Positions 34,496 through 43,357 of a stretch of DNA of 64,000 nucleotides are shown one piece after another. The notes beneath the pieces are model-generated. The model saw nothing but the letters and a program-made list of their open reading frames with translations. It searched no databases and was not told where the DNA came from. Source of the DNA: Acidimangrovimonas sediminis (lineage in GTDB: Bacteria; Pseudomonadota; Alphaproteobacteria; Rhodobacterales; Rhodobacteraceae); the NCBI RefSeq assembly GCF_002871005.1, contig NZ_PHSN01000008.1, positions 104,054 through 168,053 of the forward strand. Reading direction: 5' to 3'. How positions within the stretch are numbered: the stretch's first letter is position 1; the number at the start of each line of letters is the position of its first letter. The translations under genes were made by a program, and so were the position numbers.

Positions 34496-35371
34496 ATGAT
34501 CATCCTGAGAATCTTCCTGTCAGCTCTGATCGCCCTCGCGGCGGTGTTTTGCGGCATCTACGTCTGGAACATGATGTTCACCAACCCCTGGACACGGGAC
34601 GCCCACGTCCGGGCCAATATCGTGCAGGTCGCGCCCCGCGTGTCGGGCCCGCTCATCAGTATCGGCGTCAAGAACAACCAGGAGGTCGCGGCCGGGCAGG
34701 TGCTGTTCCAGATCGACCCGACCGACTACAAGATCGCCGTCGACCAGGCCAAGGCGTCGCTGGACCAGGACAAGGCGAAGGCGGCGATCCAGCAGCGCAC
34801 CGCCGACCGCGACCGCGCCCTGCAGGAGCGTGACAACGGCACGGTTTCGTCCGTGGATGTCGAGAACGCGGTGCTTGCCGCCAATGCCGCGCAGGCCGCC
34901 GTCACCTTGGGGGAGGTCGCGCTGAAGCAGGCGCAGATCGCGCTCGACCGGACCAAGGTGAAGGCGCCGGTGTCGGGGCGGGTGGTCAACCTGTCGCTCA
35001 GCGTCGGCGACATGGCGGCGGCGGGCAAGGCGATGCTGGCGATGGTCGATCACAATTCGTTCCGGGTCGACGCCTATTTCCTCGAGACCAAGCTGTCGCG
35101 GATCCGTATCGGCGACCCGGCGGTGATCAAGCTGATGTCGGATGGAGAGCGGCTGTCGGGCCGGGTGATCGGCATCGCCTCGGGCATCTCCTATTCCGAG
35201 GATACCTCCGCCTCGCTGCTGCAGGCGCCGCAACCGACGTTCCAGTGGATTCGGCAGGCGCAGCGCGTGCCCGTCGAGATCGCGATCGACACCCCGCCGA
35301 AACGCGTGCCGCTGTTCAACGGCGCGACTGCAAGCGTGGTGATCCGCCCGTCGGGCCAGGACGCGAAGTGA
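34496..35371 (+). CDS. HlyD/EmrA-type periplasmic adaptor of the FUSC pump
   Basis: 291 aa. N-terminal membrane anchor (IFLSALIALAAVFCGIYVW), then a biotinyl-lipoyl-like half (RDAHVRANIVQVAPRVSGPL), a short helical hairpin (~75-150), the second half (TKVKAPVSGRVVNLSLSVGD) and a beta-barrel domain. This is the AaeA layout, linking the inner-membrane FUSC protein to an outer-membrane channel. The channel is not encoded here. ATG at 34496 follows the DUF1656 stop by 8 bp. Confidence 0.88.
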   Translation: MIILRIFLSALIALAAVFCGIYVWNMMFTNPWTRDAHVRANIVQVAPRVSGPLISIGVKNNQEVAAGQVLFQIDPTDYKIAVDQAKASLDQDKAKAAIQQRTADRDRALQERDNGTVSSVDVENAVLAANAAQAAVTLGEVALKQAQIALDRTKVKAPVSGRVVNLSLSVGDMAAAGKAMLAMVDHNSFRVDAYFLETKLSRIRIGDPAVIKLMSDGERLSGRVIGIASGISYSEDTSASLLQAPQPTFQWIRQAQRVPVEIAIDTPPKRVPLFNGATASVVIRPSGQDAK

Positions 35372-35387
35372 CGGTGGGGGCGGCGGC

Positions 35388-36317
35388 TCAGCCCAGCAGG
35401 CTGAGCCAGACCCAGGCGGTGACGATCGCGAAGGCGGTGGCCAGCAGCACGGTCGAGGCGGCGACGCGCTTGGCCACCCCGTACATGTTCGCGAAGACAT
35501 AGGCGTTGACACCCGGCGGCATCGCCGCCGTCACCACCGCCGAGCGGAAGGTGCTCTGCCCCAGGCCGAAGCCCGAACCCAGCACCCACGTCACCACCGG
35601 GTGCACGACCAGCGTGCAGACGCAGACGAAGAGGATGGTGCGCAAGTCGCCCTCGGGCCGGTAGCGATAGAGGATGCCGCCAAGCCCGAACAGCGCCGCC
35701 GGCAGCGCCGCGCGCTTGATCAGGTCGATCCCGTCGGTCAGCACCTGCGGCATCGGGATGTGGCCAAGATTCACCACGAAGCCAAGCAGGATGCCGATCA
35801 CCATGGCGTTGCGGAACATCGCCTTGAGCACCCGCGCGGCAGTCACGGCGATGCCGCCGCCTGTGTTGCGCGCGATCTCCATCGCCGTGATCCCGAGACC
35901 GTAGCAGAACGGCGAGTGGATCGCGACGATGGCATAGTTCGCGGCCAGCGCACCCTCGCCATAGGCCCGCTCGGTGATCGGGATGCCGAGGAGGAGCGAG
36001 TTGGAGAAGAGCCCGCAAAAGCCGATCGCGACGCTGTCTTCCCATTCCCGGCGGAAGATGTAGCGCGCGCCGAGCAGGGCCGCGGCAAAGCCCGAAACCG
36101 CACCGGCATAGAAGCTGACCATCAGCGGCAGGCTGAATTCCTGGCCGAGGTCGAGGGTCGAGATCGCGCGGAACAACAGGCAGGGGATCGCGAATTGCTG
36201 GGCGAACTTCATCAGCCCGTCAACGTGGCTCTCGTCGAACCAGCCCTTCCATGCGACCGCATAACCGAAGCCGATGACCAGAAAGACGGGCAGGACGACC
36301 TCGATCAGCGCTTCCAC
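35388..36317 (-). CDS. AEC-family transporter (auxin efflux carrier type)
   Basis: 309 aa, about ten membrane helices in two inverted halves. LPVFLVIGFGYAVAWKGWF opening, the GLFSNSLLLGIPI element (34 residues around 110-125) and the AAMPPGVNAYVFANMYG element near the C-terminus match the AEC/MdcF family. Substrates known for bacterial members include malonate and malate. It lies 3 bp downstream of the MBL hydrolase gene and may be co-transcribed with the housekeeping block. Confidence 0.85.
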   Translation of the reverse strand: MEALIEVVLPVFLVIGFGYAVAWKGWFDESHVDGLMKFAQQFAIPCLLFRAISTLDLGQEFSLPLMVSFYAGAVSGFAAALLGARYIFRREWEDSVAIGFCGLFSNSLLLGIPITERAYGEGALAANYAIVAIHSPFCYGLGITAMEIARNTGGGIAVTAARVLKAMFRNAMVIGILLGFVVNLGHIPMPQVLTDGIDLIKRAALPAALFGLGGILYRYRPEGDLRTILFVCVCTLVVHPVVTWVLGSGFGLGQSTFRSAVVTAAMPPGVNAYVFANMYGVAKRVAASTVLLATAFAIVTAWVWLSLLG

Positions 36318-36320
36318 GCG

Positions 36321-37118
36321 TCAGACCTCGTAGTCGAGGCTGAGGCCGTCGTAGGCCGCGATCACGTGGTCCGGGGTCTCGCGGCCCACGTCCTCGTAAT
36401 CGAGGTCGAGGTGCATGTTGGTCAGGACCGCCCGCTTCGGTTTGACCTTGGCGATCCATTCCAGCGCCAGGTCGAGATGGGCATGCGTCGGGTGCGGCTT
36501 GCGGCGCAGCGCGTCGAGGATCCAGCAGTCGAGATCCTCGAGCACCTCCCACGCGTCGTCGTAGATCTCGACCACATCGGGCAGGTAGGCAAGGCCCGCG
36601 ACCCGGAACCCCAGCGCGTCGATCGAACCATGGCCCACCTTGAAAGGATGGAAGGTCAGCGTGCCGCCGTCGCCCGTGATGTCGAACGGGCCCTTGATCG
36701 TGTGCAGATCGAGGATCGGCGGGTAGGGGCTGCCCTCGGGCTGAACGAAGGCGTAGCCGAACCGCGCGATCAGCGATTCCTGGGTATCGCCGTCGGCCCA
36801 GACCGGCAGCCGCCGGCGCATGTTGAAGACGATCTGGCGCAGGTCGTCGATGCCGTGGACGTGATCGGCGTGGGAATGGGTGTAGACCACGGCGTCAAGC
36901 TCTCCCACCCCGGCGTCGAGGAGCTGGGCGCGCATGTCGGGCGTGGTGTCGATCAGCACCCGCGTGGTGCCGTCCGCGGTGGTGCGCTCGACCAGCAGGG
37001 AGCAACGGCGGCGGTGGTTCTTGGGGTTTTCCGGGTCGCATTCGCCCCAGTGGCCGCCAAGCCGCGGCACCCCGCCGGAGGACCCGCAGCCCAGGATGGT
37101 GAACCGGAGCCGTGCCAT
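36321..37118 (-). CDS. MBL-fold metal-dependent hydrolase (PhnP/cyclic phosphodiesterase-like)
   Basis: 265 aa. Metal motif HSHADHVHGIDDLR (H81, H83, D85, H86), with GCGSSGGVPR at the N-terminus as in the PhnP/RNase-Z-like branch. A CxxxxxxxxxRRRCSLLV segment resembles the extra zinc site of PhnP. The start at 37118 overlaps the TatD stop (ATGA). Conserved in this position next to tatD in Rhodobacteraceae; substrate not known. Confidence 0.82.
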   Translation of the reverse strand: MARLRFTILGCGSSGGVPRLGGHWGECDPENPKNHRRRCSLLVERTTADGTTRVLIDTTPDMRAQLLDAGVGELDAVVYTHSHADHVHGIDDLRQIVFNMRRRLPVWADGDTQESLIARFGYAFVQPEGSPYPPILDLHTIKGPFDITGDGGTLTFHPFKVGHGSIDALGFRVAGLAYLPDVVEIYDDAWEVLEDLDCWILDALRRKPHPTHAHLDLALEWIAKVKPKRAVLTNMHLDLDYEDVGRETPDHVIAAYDGLSLDYEV

Positions 37119-37927
37119 CAGGCGGCCTTCCACGCGGCGGCCTTGGAAAACAACCGGTCGAAGTTCTCCGAGGTCCGGGCCGCGAACTCGGCATAGGGCA
37201 AGTCGAAGACCTCGGCGCCGACCTTCGCAGTCAGCGCGGTATAGGCCGGTTCGTTACGCTTGCCGCGGTTGGGCGGCGGGGCAAGATAGGGGCTGTCGGT
37301 CTCGACCAGGATCCGGTCGAGCGGCGCGCGCGCGAAGATCTCGCGCAGTTCGGCCGATTTCGGAAAGGTCGCGATGCCCGACATCGAGAGGTAGAACCCA
37401 AGGTCGAGCGCTGCCTCGGCCAGGGCCGGCCCGGACGAAAAGCAATGCAGGACACAGGGGTAGGCGCCGTGGGCATGTTCCTCGGTCAGGATGCGGGCCA
37501 TGTCCTCGTCGGCGTCGCGGGCGTGGATGATCAGCGGCAGCTGGGTTTCGCGCGCGGCGGCGATGTGGATGCGCAGGCTCTCCTGCTGGATCGCCTTCGT
37601 CTCGGCCGTGTAGTGGTAATCGAGGCCGGTTTCGCCCAGTCCGACGAACTTCGGATGCCGGGCCAGGGCGACCAGCTCCTCGACGCTTGTCAGCGGCTCC
37701 TCGCCCGCGCTCATCGGGTGGGTGCCGGCGGCGTAGAAGACGGGGGCGTGGGCCTCGGCGATGGCGCGTACGGCGGGTTCGTTGCGCAGGCGGGTGCAGA
37801 TCGTCACCATGCGGGTGACGCCGGCCGCAGCGGCGCGGGCGATCACCGCGTCCAGTTCCCCCTCGAAATCGGGGAAGTCGAGGTGGCAGTGGCTGTCGAC
37901 GATTTCGGCCGTGATTTCAGCGGTCAT
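37118..37927 (-). CDS. TatD-family metal-dependent DNase/hydrolase
   Basis: 269 aa. SHCHLD (H13, H15) starts the TIM barrel; GETGLDYHY, IIHARDADED, CVLHCFSSG and LVETDSPYLAPPPNRGKRNEP are the remaining TatD metal and signature motifs. The gene overlaps the end of holB by 11 bp. TatD proteins are 3'-5' exonucleases linked to DNA repair or RNA turnover. Confidence 0.92.
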   Translation of the reverse strand: MTAEITAEIVDSHCHLDFPDFEGELDAVIARAAAAGVTRMVTICTRLRNEPAVRAIAEAHAPVFYAAGTHPMSAGEEPLTSVEELVALARHPKFVGLGETGLDYHYTAETKAIQQESLRIHIAAARETQLPLIIHARDADEDMARILTEEHAHGAYPCVLHCFSSGPALAEAALDLGFYLSMSGIATFPKSAELREIFARAPLDRILVETDSPYLAPPPNRGKRNEPAYTALTAKVGAEVFDLPYAEFAARTSENFDRLFSKAAAWKAA

Positions 37928-39077
37928 CCATTCCCCGCGGTGCGGCGATCGGGGCCGCTGTCGTATCCATCTTCAGAACCATATCGAGCACCAGCGCGGC
38001 AGGGTCAAGGTTGACGGCCCGCGCGTGGCGCGCCTCCGACCCCAGCGACTGGTGCAGGTCGGCCCAGATCCGCGCCGCGTGGTCGCTGGGCGCGAGGCGG
38101 GCGAAGAGCCGTGCCTCGCCCGGGGCCGCCTCGGGCGGGGTCTGCCGGATCGCGCCGGCGCGGGCGAGGCGGGCCAGGAAGGTCTCGATCAGCCCGATCG
38201 TCAGGTCCAGCCGTTCCTCCTGCCCCCGCTGGGCGCAGGCGTCGGCCAGGGCGATCGCCCGGGCACGGTCGACGCCGGGCAAGCCGTGGAACAGGCCCAC
38301 GAGCCCGGCATAGCCGTCAAGGCCGCCAAGGTTCGCCAGCCGCACCGCCTCTCCCACCGACCCGGCCGAAAGCTCGGCCAGCGCGGCGGGGTCGCCGTCG
38401 GGCGCACAGCCGGCCTGGGTCAGGGCCGCCTCCATCTGCTCGGGCGACAGCGGCTGAAGGCGCAGCTCGCGGCAGCGCGAACGGATCGTGGGCAACAGGC
38501 GCGAGGGCTGGTGGCTGACCAGCAAGAGCGTGGTGCGCGCGGGCGGCTCCTCGAGCAGCTTCAGAAGCGCGTTGGCGGCCGAGACGTTCATCTCGTCGGC
38601 GGCATCGACGATCACCACCCGGCGGCCGCCATCGGCCGAGGAGAGGCCGAAGAAGCCCTTGAGCTTGCGTGCCTCGTCCACCGTGATCTGCGCCTTCAGC
38701 CGCTTCTTGTCGGCATCCCACGCCCGGCGCAGCAGGAACAGCCGCCCCTCGGACAGCGCGGCGGTGCGGCGCATCACGGGGTGGTCCTCGGGGATATCGA
38801 GGGTCGCGGGCGGGGCCTGGGGCTCGGACGGCGCGCCGAAGAGTCCGCCGTCGCCGGCCGGCTCCCCGGCCAGCAGGAACCGCGCGATGCGCCAGGCGAG
38901 CGTGGCCTTGCCCACCCCGCGCGGGCCGGTGATCAGCCAGCCGTGGTGCAGCCGGCCGGCGATGTAGGCGTCGAGAAACGCGCGCTCGGCCGCCTCTTGC
39001 CCGATCAGCCGGAGCGTGTCGCGCGGGTGGGGCGCGCCCTCGACGCGGTCGGCCTCGGGGGTGGGATCGTCGCTCAT
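37917..39077 (-). CDS. holB: DNA polymerase III subunit delta'
   Basis: 386 aa. Walker A GPRGVGKAT (51-59), VIVDAADEMNVSAANALLKLLEEPP (the usual delta' sensor region) and SRCREL. The clamp-loader role is supported by position directly after tmk, a very common pairing. The start overlaps the tmk stop (ATGA). No zinc-binding cysteine set is evident, as in many alphaproteobacterial delta' proteins. Confidence 0.93.
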   Translation of the reverse strand: MSDDPTPEADRVEGAPHPRDTLRLIGQEAAERAFLDAYIAGRLHHGWLITGPRGVGKATLAWRIARFLLAGEPAGDGGLFGAPSEPQAPPATLDIPEDHPVMRRTAALSEGRLFLLRRAWDADKKRLKAQITVDEARKLKGFFGLSSADGGRRVVIVDAADEMNVSAANALLKLLEEPPARTTLLLVSHQPSRLLPTIRSRCRELRLQPLSPEQMEAALTQAGCAPDGDPAALAELSAGSVGEAVRLANLGGLDGYAGLVGLFHGLPGVDRARAIALADACAQRGQEERLDLTIGLIETFLARLARAGAIRQTPPEAAPGEARLFARLAPSDHAARIWADLHQSLGSEARHARAVNLDPAALVLDMVLKMDTTAAPIAAPRGMDDR

Positions 39078-39697
39078 GCACGCCCCCCCGACAGGCGGGA
39101 CCGGACGGTGCAGGCAATGTCGGCGGCGACAGCGGCGGGATCCCGGGCGCCGTCGATCAGCACGCAGCGGGCGGGGAACTCGGCGGCGAGCGCGTGGAAA
39201 CCCGCCCGCATCCGCGCCTGCAACCCCTCGCCGAAGCTTTCGAACCGTTCCTCGGTACCCCGCCGCCCGAGCGCGCGCGCCAGCCCCTCAGCGGGGTCAA
39301 GGTCGACGATCAGGGTCAGGTCCGGCTCGATCCCGATCATCAGGCGGTGCAGCTCGTCCACCGTGCCGCGCAGGTCGCCGCGGGTGATGCCCTGATAAAG
39401 CCGCGTGGAATCGGCGAAGCGGTCGGTGATGACGATCCTGCCGGCGGCCAGCGCGGGGCGGATGGTCTTTTCGAGGTGGTCGCGGCGGGCGGCGGTGAAC
39501 AGCAGGATCTCGGTCTCTGCCGACCACCGGTCGGGGTCGCCCTCCAGGACGAGGCGCCGGATCTCCTCGGCGCCGGGGGAGCCGCCGGGTTCCCGCGTCA
39601 GGACGACCTCGTGACCCTCGGCGCGCAGGGTCTCGGCCAGCAGGCGGGCCTGGGTGGACTTGCCCGAGCCGTCGATTCCCTCGAAGCTGATGAACAC
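39074..39697 (-). CDS. tmk: Thymidylate kinase
   Basis: 207 aa from a GTG start at 39697, which has GGAAGGGG upstream and gives the standard FISFEGIDGSGKST N-terminus. P-loop at ~6-15, DRF/RF region (ITDRFADSTRLYQG) and REPGGSPGAEEIR lid motif are all present. Phosphorylates dTMP to dTDP. The frame is open further upstream but without homology. Confidence 0.95.
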   Translation of the reverse strand: MFISFEGIDGSGKSTQARLLAETLRAEGHEVVLTREPGGSPGAEEIRRLVLEGDPDRWSAETEILLFTAARRDHLEKTIRPALAAGRIVITDRFADSTRLYQGITRGDLRGTVDELHRLMIGIEPDLTLIVDLDPAEGLARALGRRGTEERFESFGEGLQARMRAGFHALAAEFPARCVLIDGARDPAAVAADIACTVRSRLSGGRA

Positions 39698-39899
39698 CCG
39701 GGTGCCCCTTCCTGCGGCCGGCGAAGCGCGGCCCGCGAAACCAGAATCATGCCTGACACCGTGGATACTTGGTTTGCCGCGCGGTCGGAACCCTGCGGGA
39801 GGGGCAGGCGGCTCTCGCGCCCAGGGCGGGGCAGATCCCGTGCCGCAGGACGGCAAGAAAGCCCCCCGGTCTTCTTCTGAGCGGAAATATCCCGGGGGT

Positions 39900-39917
39900 G
39901 CGGGGGCTGGCCCCCGC
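39900..39917 (-). terminator. Hairpin downstream of the carboxypeptidase gene
   Basis: GCGGGGGC (39900-39907) and GCCCCCGC (39910-39917) pair across a very short loop; on the minus strand CCCGGGATATTTC follows. It lies 25 bp after the dac stop and before tmk, so it may separate the two. Confidence 0.4.
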
Positions 39918-39941
39918 CTGCGCCCTCGGTACCCTGCGCCG

Positions 39942-41108
39942 TCAGTACCCTGCGGCCTTGCCCGCGATGTCGCGCAGCAGGACGGCCGCGGCGGTGGCGA
40001 GGCGCTTGCCCACGCCGCCGCGCTTCACCTCGGCCGCGGCGACGAGCGGGATATGGCGATCCTCCATCCCGGGGGCCGAGATCACCAGGTCGGCTTCCTG
40101 CGTGCCGGCCTTGATCGGCGCCTTCAGGGGGCCGGTGTAGATCACCTTGGCGCTCATCTGGTCGGCGCCGATCGCCGGCACCAGCAGCTTGACGTCCTCG
40201 GTCGGCACCAGGGCCACCTCGGGGGCCGAGCCCATCCAGACCGGGGCGCGGGCGATCACCTCGCCCTTCTTGGCCATGGTCTTCTCGGTGAACTGGCCGA
40301 AGGCCCAGTTGATCAGCTTCTCGCCCTCGGTACCGCGGCTCTGCTCGGTCGGCAGGCCGTTCAGCACCACCAGCACCCGGCGGTCGCCGCGCTTGGCCGA
40401 CCCGACGAGGCCGTAGCCCGATTCCACCGTGTGTCCGGTCTTCATCCCGTCGGCACCGATCCCGAGGGTCAGGATCGGGTTGCGGTTGAAGCGGTTCCCC
40501 GGCGCGCGGTTCTCGTAATCGTACTCGGTCTCACCGAAGAAGTGGTAAAACTGCGGGTAGGTCTTGATGATGTGAATCGCCAGCATCGCCAGGTCGTGCA
40601 TCGACATCAGCTGGTGCGGATCGGGCCAGCCCGAGGCATTGGCGAAGGAGGAATGATCCAGCCCCAGGGCCTTGGCCTTGGCGTTCATCAGCTTGGCAAA
40701 GGCAGTCTCCGTCCCCGCCAGCTTTTCCGCCACCGCGACGCAGGCATCGTTGCCCGAGTTCACGATGATGCCCTGGATCAGCTGCTGGATCGTCGGGCGG
40801 TCGCCGATCTTGAGGTACATGGTCGAGCCGCCCTTGCGGGTCAGGTCCACCGCTTCCTGGCTGACCGTCGCGGTATCGTCCATCTTCAGGCGTCCGTCGG
40901 CCAGCGCCTGGAACAGGAGGTCGATCGTCATCAGCTTGGACATCGAGGCGGGCGGCTCCGGCGCGTCCGCATTCTTCGACAGGAGCACGGTGCCGGTCGT
41001 CACGTCGACGACATAGGCGGACCGGGCGATCGTGTCGAAGGCGGCGGCTGGGCGGCCCGCGGCGAGGGCCGCGAGGACGATCAGGATGGCTGCGAGGCTG
41101 CGGATCAT
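39942..41108 (-). CDS. D-alanyl-D-alanine carboxypeptidase (PBP5/6 family, DacF/DacC-like)
   Basis: 388 aa. Signal peptide (1-23, AAA-F). The three active-site motifs of S11 peptidases are intact: SMSK (S55-K58), SGN (118-120) and KTG (223-225). The C-terminal beta-domain (PBP5_C) ends near an amphipathic stretch for membrane attachment. Trims the pentapeptide of peptidoglycan in the periplasm. It begins 21 bp after the SPOR-lipoprotein gene and the two are probably one operon. Confidence 0.93.
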   Translation of the reverse strand: MIRSLAAILIVLAALAAGRPAAAFDTIARSAYVVDVTTGTVLLSKNADAPEPPASMSKLMTIDLLFQALADGRLKMDDTATVSQEAVDLTRKGGSTMYLKIGDRPTIQQLIQGIIVNSGNDACVAVAEKLAGTETAFAKLMNAKAKALGLDHSSFANASGWPDPHQLMSMHDLAMLAIHIIKTYPQFYHFFGETEYDYENRAPGNRFNRNPILTLGIGADGMKTGHTVESGYGLVGSAKRGDRRVLVVLNGLPTEQSRGTEGEKLINWAFGQFTEKTMAKKGEVIARAPVWMGSAPEVALVPTEDVKLLVPAIGADQMSAKVIYTGPLKAPIKAGTQEADLVISAPGMEDRHIPLVAAAEVKRGGVGKRLATAAAVLLRDIAGKAAGY

Positions 41109-41129
41109 GGGGGCGTGCGGTTCCCTGTT

Positions 41130-42086
41130 CTAGCGGCTGATGTAGAAGGCGTCCTTGAAGCCGAGCTTCTTGACGGTGTCGAGCAGCGAGGCACGCTGCG
41201 ACGCGCTGGTGGCGGGTCCGGCGAGGACGCGCCAGAAGGTCTTGCCCTGGCTTTCCTCGGTCGTGACCTGGGCGTTTGCGCCGGCTTTCGTGACCATGCC
41301 GGCGGCGCGTTTGGCGTTGGCCTCGACGCTGAAGATCCCGATCTGGACAAATTCGCGCCGGCCGGAGGTGGCAGGGGCGGCCTTGGCTTCGGTCCTGGCG
41401 CCGGCCTTCGCCGCCGTACCTGCCGTCGCGCCCGCCATCTTGCCCGCCGCCATGGCCGAGGGTTTCATCGCGGGCGCCTTGGCGGTCTTGTCCATGCCCT
41501 TGGCCTCGGCCCGGTCGATCGCGGCGCCGGCCTTGGCTGCGACGTCGCCGAGGGGTTTCGTCTTGATCTGCTCGTTCGAGGCCAGCGCGGGGTTCTTGGC
41601 GTCCGGCGCAGGCACCGGGGCCTCCTGGCGCCTGAGCGCGGTGACGCTGACGTTGGCGGGTTCGCCCGCGACGAGGCCGAGCGCGGTGGCGGCATCCGAG
41701 GAGAGCTGCAGTTTCGGACCGGGGTTGTTGATCTCGCGCCGGAACAGCGCGCCGATCACGAACTTGCCGTTCTTGGGGTTGCGGATGATGACGCGCTCGG
41801 GGTCCTTCACGCCGGGGTAGGCCACCCAGACACCGCCGAGCGAGGGGCGCCCGTCCCACAGGCCCTTGGTCGAGACCTGGAACACGTCGGGCGCCTCGAC
41901 ATCGCGGTCGACGAGCTTGACCGAGCTGGACTGCGGCACCGCGTCGCCGGTGCCGGCCGCGTCGGCCGTGGCCGCGCCGTCCTTCTTCTTAAGAAATCCG
42001 AAGGGCTGCTGCCCGTCCTGACATCCGGCCAGCGCCACACCGGCGAAAGCCATCAGAACCAGAGCCGAAACCTTGGGTCCTGCCAT
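41130..42086 (-). CDS. SPOR-domain lipoprotein
   Basis: 318 aa. Lipobox ALAGC with C22 as the lipidated cysteine. RlpA-like middle part (GVWVAYPGVKDPERVIIRNPKNGKFVIGAL...), a long alanine/lysine-rich linker (~165-235), and a C-terminal SPOR domain (~240-318; FVQIGIFSVEANAKRAAGMV) that binds glycan strands lacking stem peptides. The start at 42086 has GAGGGGG upstream. The combination suggests an RlpA-related septal peptidoglycan protein working with the adjacent carboxypeptidase; the catalytic aspartate of RlpA transglycosylases is not clear. Confidence 0.85.
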   Translation of the reverse strand: MAGPKVSALVLMAFAGVALAGCQDGQQPFGFLKKKDGAATADAAGTGDAVPQSSSVKLVDRDVEAPDVFQVSTKGLWDGRPSLGGVWVAYPGVKDPERVIIRNPKNGKFVIGALFRREINNPGPKLQLSSDAATALGLVAGEPANVSVTALRRQEAPVPAPDAKNPALASNEQIKTKPLGDVAAKAGAAIDRAEAKGMDKTAKAPAMKPSAMAAGKMAGATAGTAAKAGARTEAKAAPATSGRREFVQIGIFSVEANAKRAAGMVTKAGANAQVTTEESQGKTFWRVLAGPATSASQRASLLDTVKKLGFKDAFYISR

Positions 42087-42380
42087 CACTTGCCCCCTCT
42101 TGCGCGCCCTCGGACGTCGCTTTGCCGATCCCCTTGCCGGGGTTCTGTCGCTTGTCGTGCCTCGTACCGCCTGCCTGTGACGGCGTGCGCATCTTATGAC
42201 ACAGGCGGGGCACATGGAAAGGGCACAGCCTCGCGATGGGCGGAAAACACCGCGCAATCGGGGGGCTATTCCCTCTGAACCGCTTTCAGAATCGCGTGAG
42301 GCGGGCTAAGGCCGGGGTCCGCGGCAGCGCGGCCGAAGGCAGGGTGACGGATCGTGCCCGATGCGGCCGACGCGCCCGAT

Positions 42381-42470
42381 GCGGATGAGTGGCCGAGCGG
42401 TTTAAGGCACTGGTCTTGAAAACCAGCGAAGGGGAGACCCTTCCGTGGGTTCGAATCCCACCTCATCCGC
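42381..42470 (+). tRNA. tRNA-Ser(UGA)
   Basis: Acceptor arms GCGGATG (42381-42387) and CATCCGC (42464-42470); D-arm GGCCGAGCGGTTTAAGGC; anticodon arm CTGGT-CTTGAAA-ACCAG with anticodon TGA at 42417-42419; long variable arm GAAGGGGAGACCCTTC; T-arm GTGGGTTCGAATCCCAC. The CCA end does not appear to be encoded cleanly (CACA follows). Class II length fits serine. Confidence 0.95.
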
Positions 42471-42529
42471 CACACCGCCGCCGCCATGCCCGACCTGAAC
42501 GCGGACGGGGGCGGCCCTCTCGGGGGCTG

Positions 42530-43144
42530 TCAGTCGGCGGACAGGGCCCCGCAGGCGGCGGTGAAGCTGGGCCAGCTTTGCGCGAACCAGCGTTGCAGAG
42601 GCTCGGCCGGGCGGTTTGCCCATTCGTCCACCACGATCTTGCAAAAGCCGATCAGGGCCTCAGCGAGGAACACGGCGACGCGGGCCTTTTCCGCGGGCAG
42701 GCGCGCCGCGATCACCGCCGTCAGATCGTCGCGCAATCCTTCGAGGATCGTATCGTGCACCTCGCGCAGCTTGGGTTCGGCGCGCATCAGCATCGCAAAG
42801 CTCTTCATCACCTCGGGTTCGATCATGATGTGCTGAAGGTGATCGCTCAGAAGCGTTCTGAGGTCGTCGGGAAGCGGCCCGCCGGACCGGAGGAAGGCAT
42901 CGACATGGGCGCCCTCGAATTTCGGCGGCTCGCCGAAGATCGCGGCGGTCTTGTTGTGGAAATAGTTGAAGAAGGTGCGCAGGCTGATCCCGGCCTCGTG
43001 GCTGATCATCTCGGTCGTGACCGCATCGAGGCCGTGTTCGAGCGAGAGCATGATCGCGGCGTTCTGGATTTCCCGGCTGGTCTGAAGCCGTCGACGTTCA
43101 CGAAGCGAAATTTCCCCTGCCTCCCTCAGATCAGGACTCCTCAT
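42530..43144 (-). CDS. TetR-family repressor of the adjacent RND pump
   Basis: 204 aa. N-terminal HTH (~25-70): RREIQNAAI-like start, TTEMISHEAGISLRTFFNYFHNKTAAI. C-terminal ligand domain is not recognisable by name. It is divergent from the RND operon with a palindrome between, the standard AcrR/MexR-like control layout. Confidence 0.88.
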   Translation of the reverse strand: MRSPDLREAGEISLRERRRLQTSREIQNAAIMLSLEHGLDAVTTEMISHEAGISLRTFFNYFHNKTAAIFGEPPKFEGAHVDAFLRSGGPLPDDLRTLLSDHLQHIMIEPEVMKSFAMLMRAEPKLREVHDTILEGLRDDLTAVIAARLPAEKARVAVFLAEALIGFCKIVVDEWANRPAEPLQRWFAQSWPSFTAACGALSAD

Positions 43145-43229
43145 CCGGGTCCTTGATGCGGCCTGCGCCCCGGCAAGGCAAGAGAACTGGTGCAGCGCGG
43201 GCCGGCGGCCAGCCCGGACATGGTCACAT

Positions 43230-43254
43230 TAAAGTGCACACCGTGCAAACTTTA
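43230..43254. promoter_or_regulatory. Palindrome between tetR and the RND operon (probable TetR operator)
   Basis: TAAAGT-GCAC-ACC-GTGC-AA-ACTTTA: outer arms TAAAGT (43230-43235) and ACTTTA (43249-43254) and inner arms GCAC/GTGC. It lies 86 bp from the tetR start and about 100 bp from the adaptor start. Confidence 0.55.
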
Positions 43255-43357
43255 CATTCAATGAAGGCGGCGTAGCTTTCGCGGAGGTTAACCGCCGCGC
43301 CGGGGACGCGGGCGCCGCGAGAACGGCGCGCGATGGGCGCATCCGAGGGATATGAGA

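Noticed and set aside
42381..42470. tRNA-Ser gene as an attachment site of an integrated element
   Set aside because: No integrase, no direct repeat of the tRNA 3' end and no mobile-element genes within the window. The short GCCCGATGCGG repeat upstream (42356, 42374) is too small and on the 5' side.
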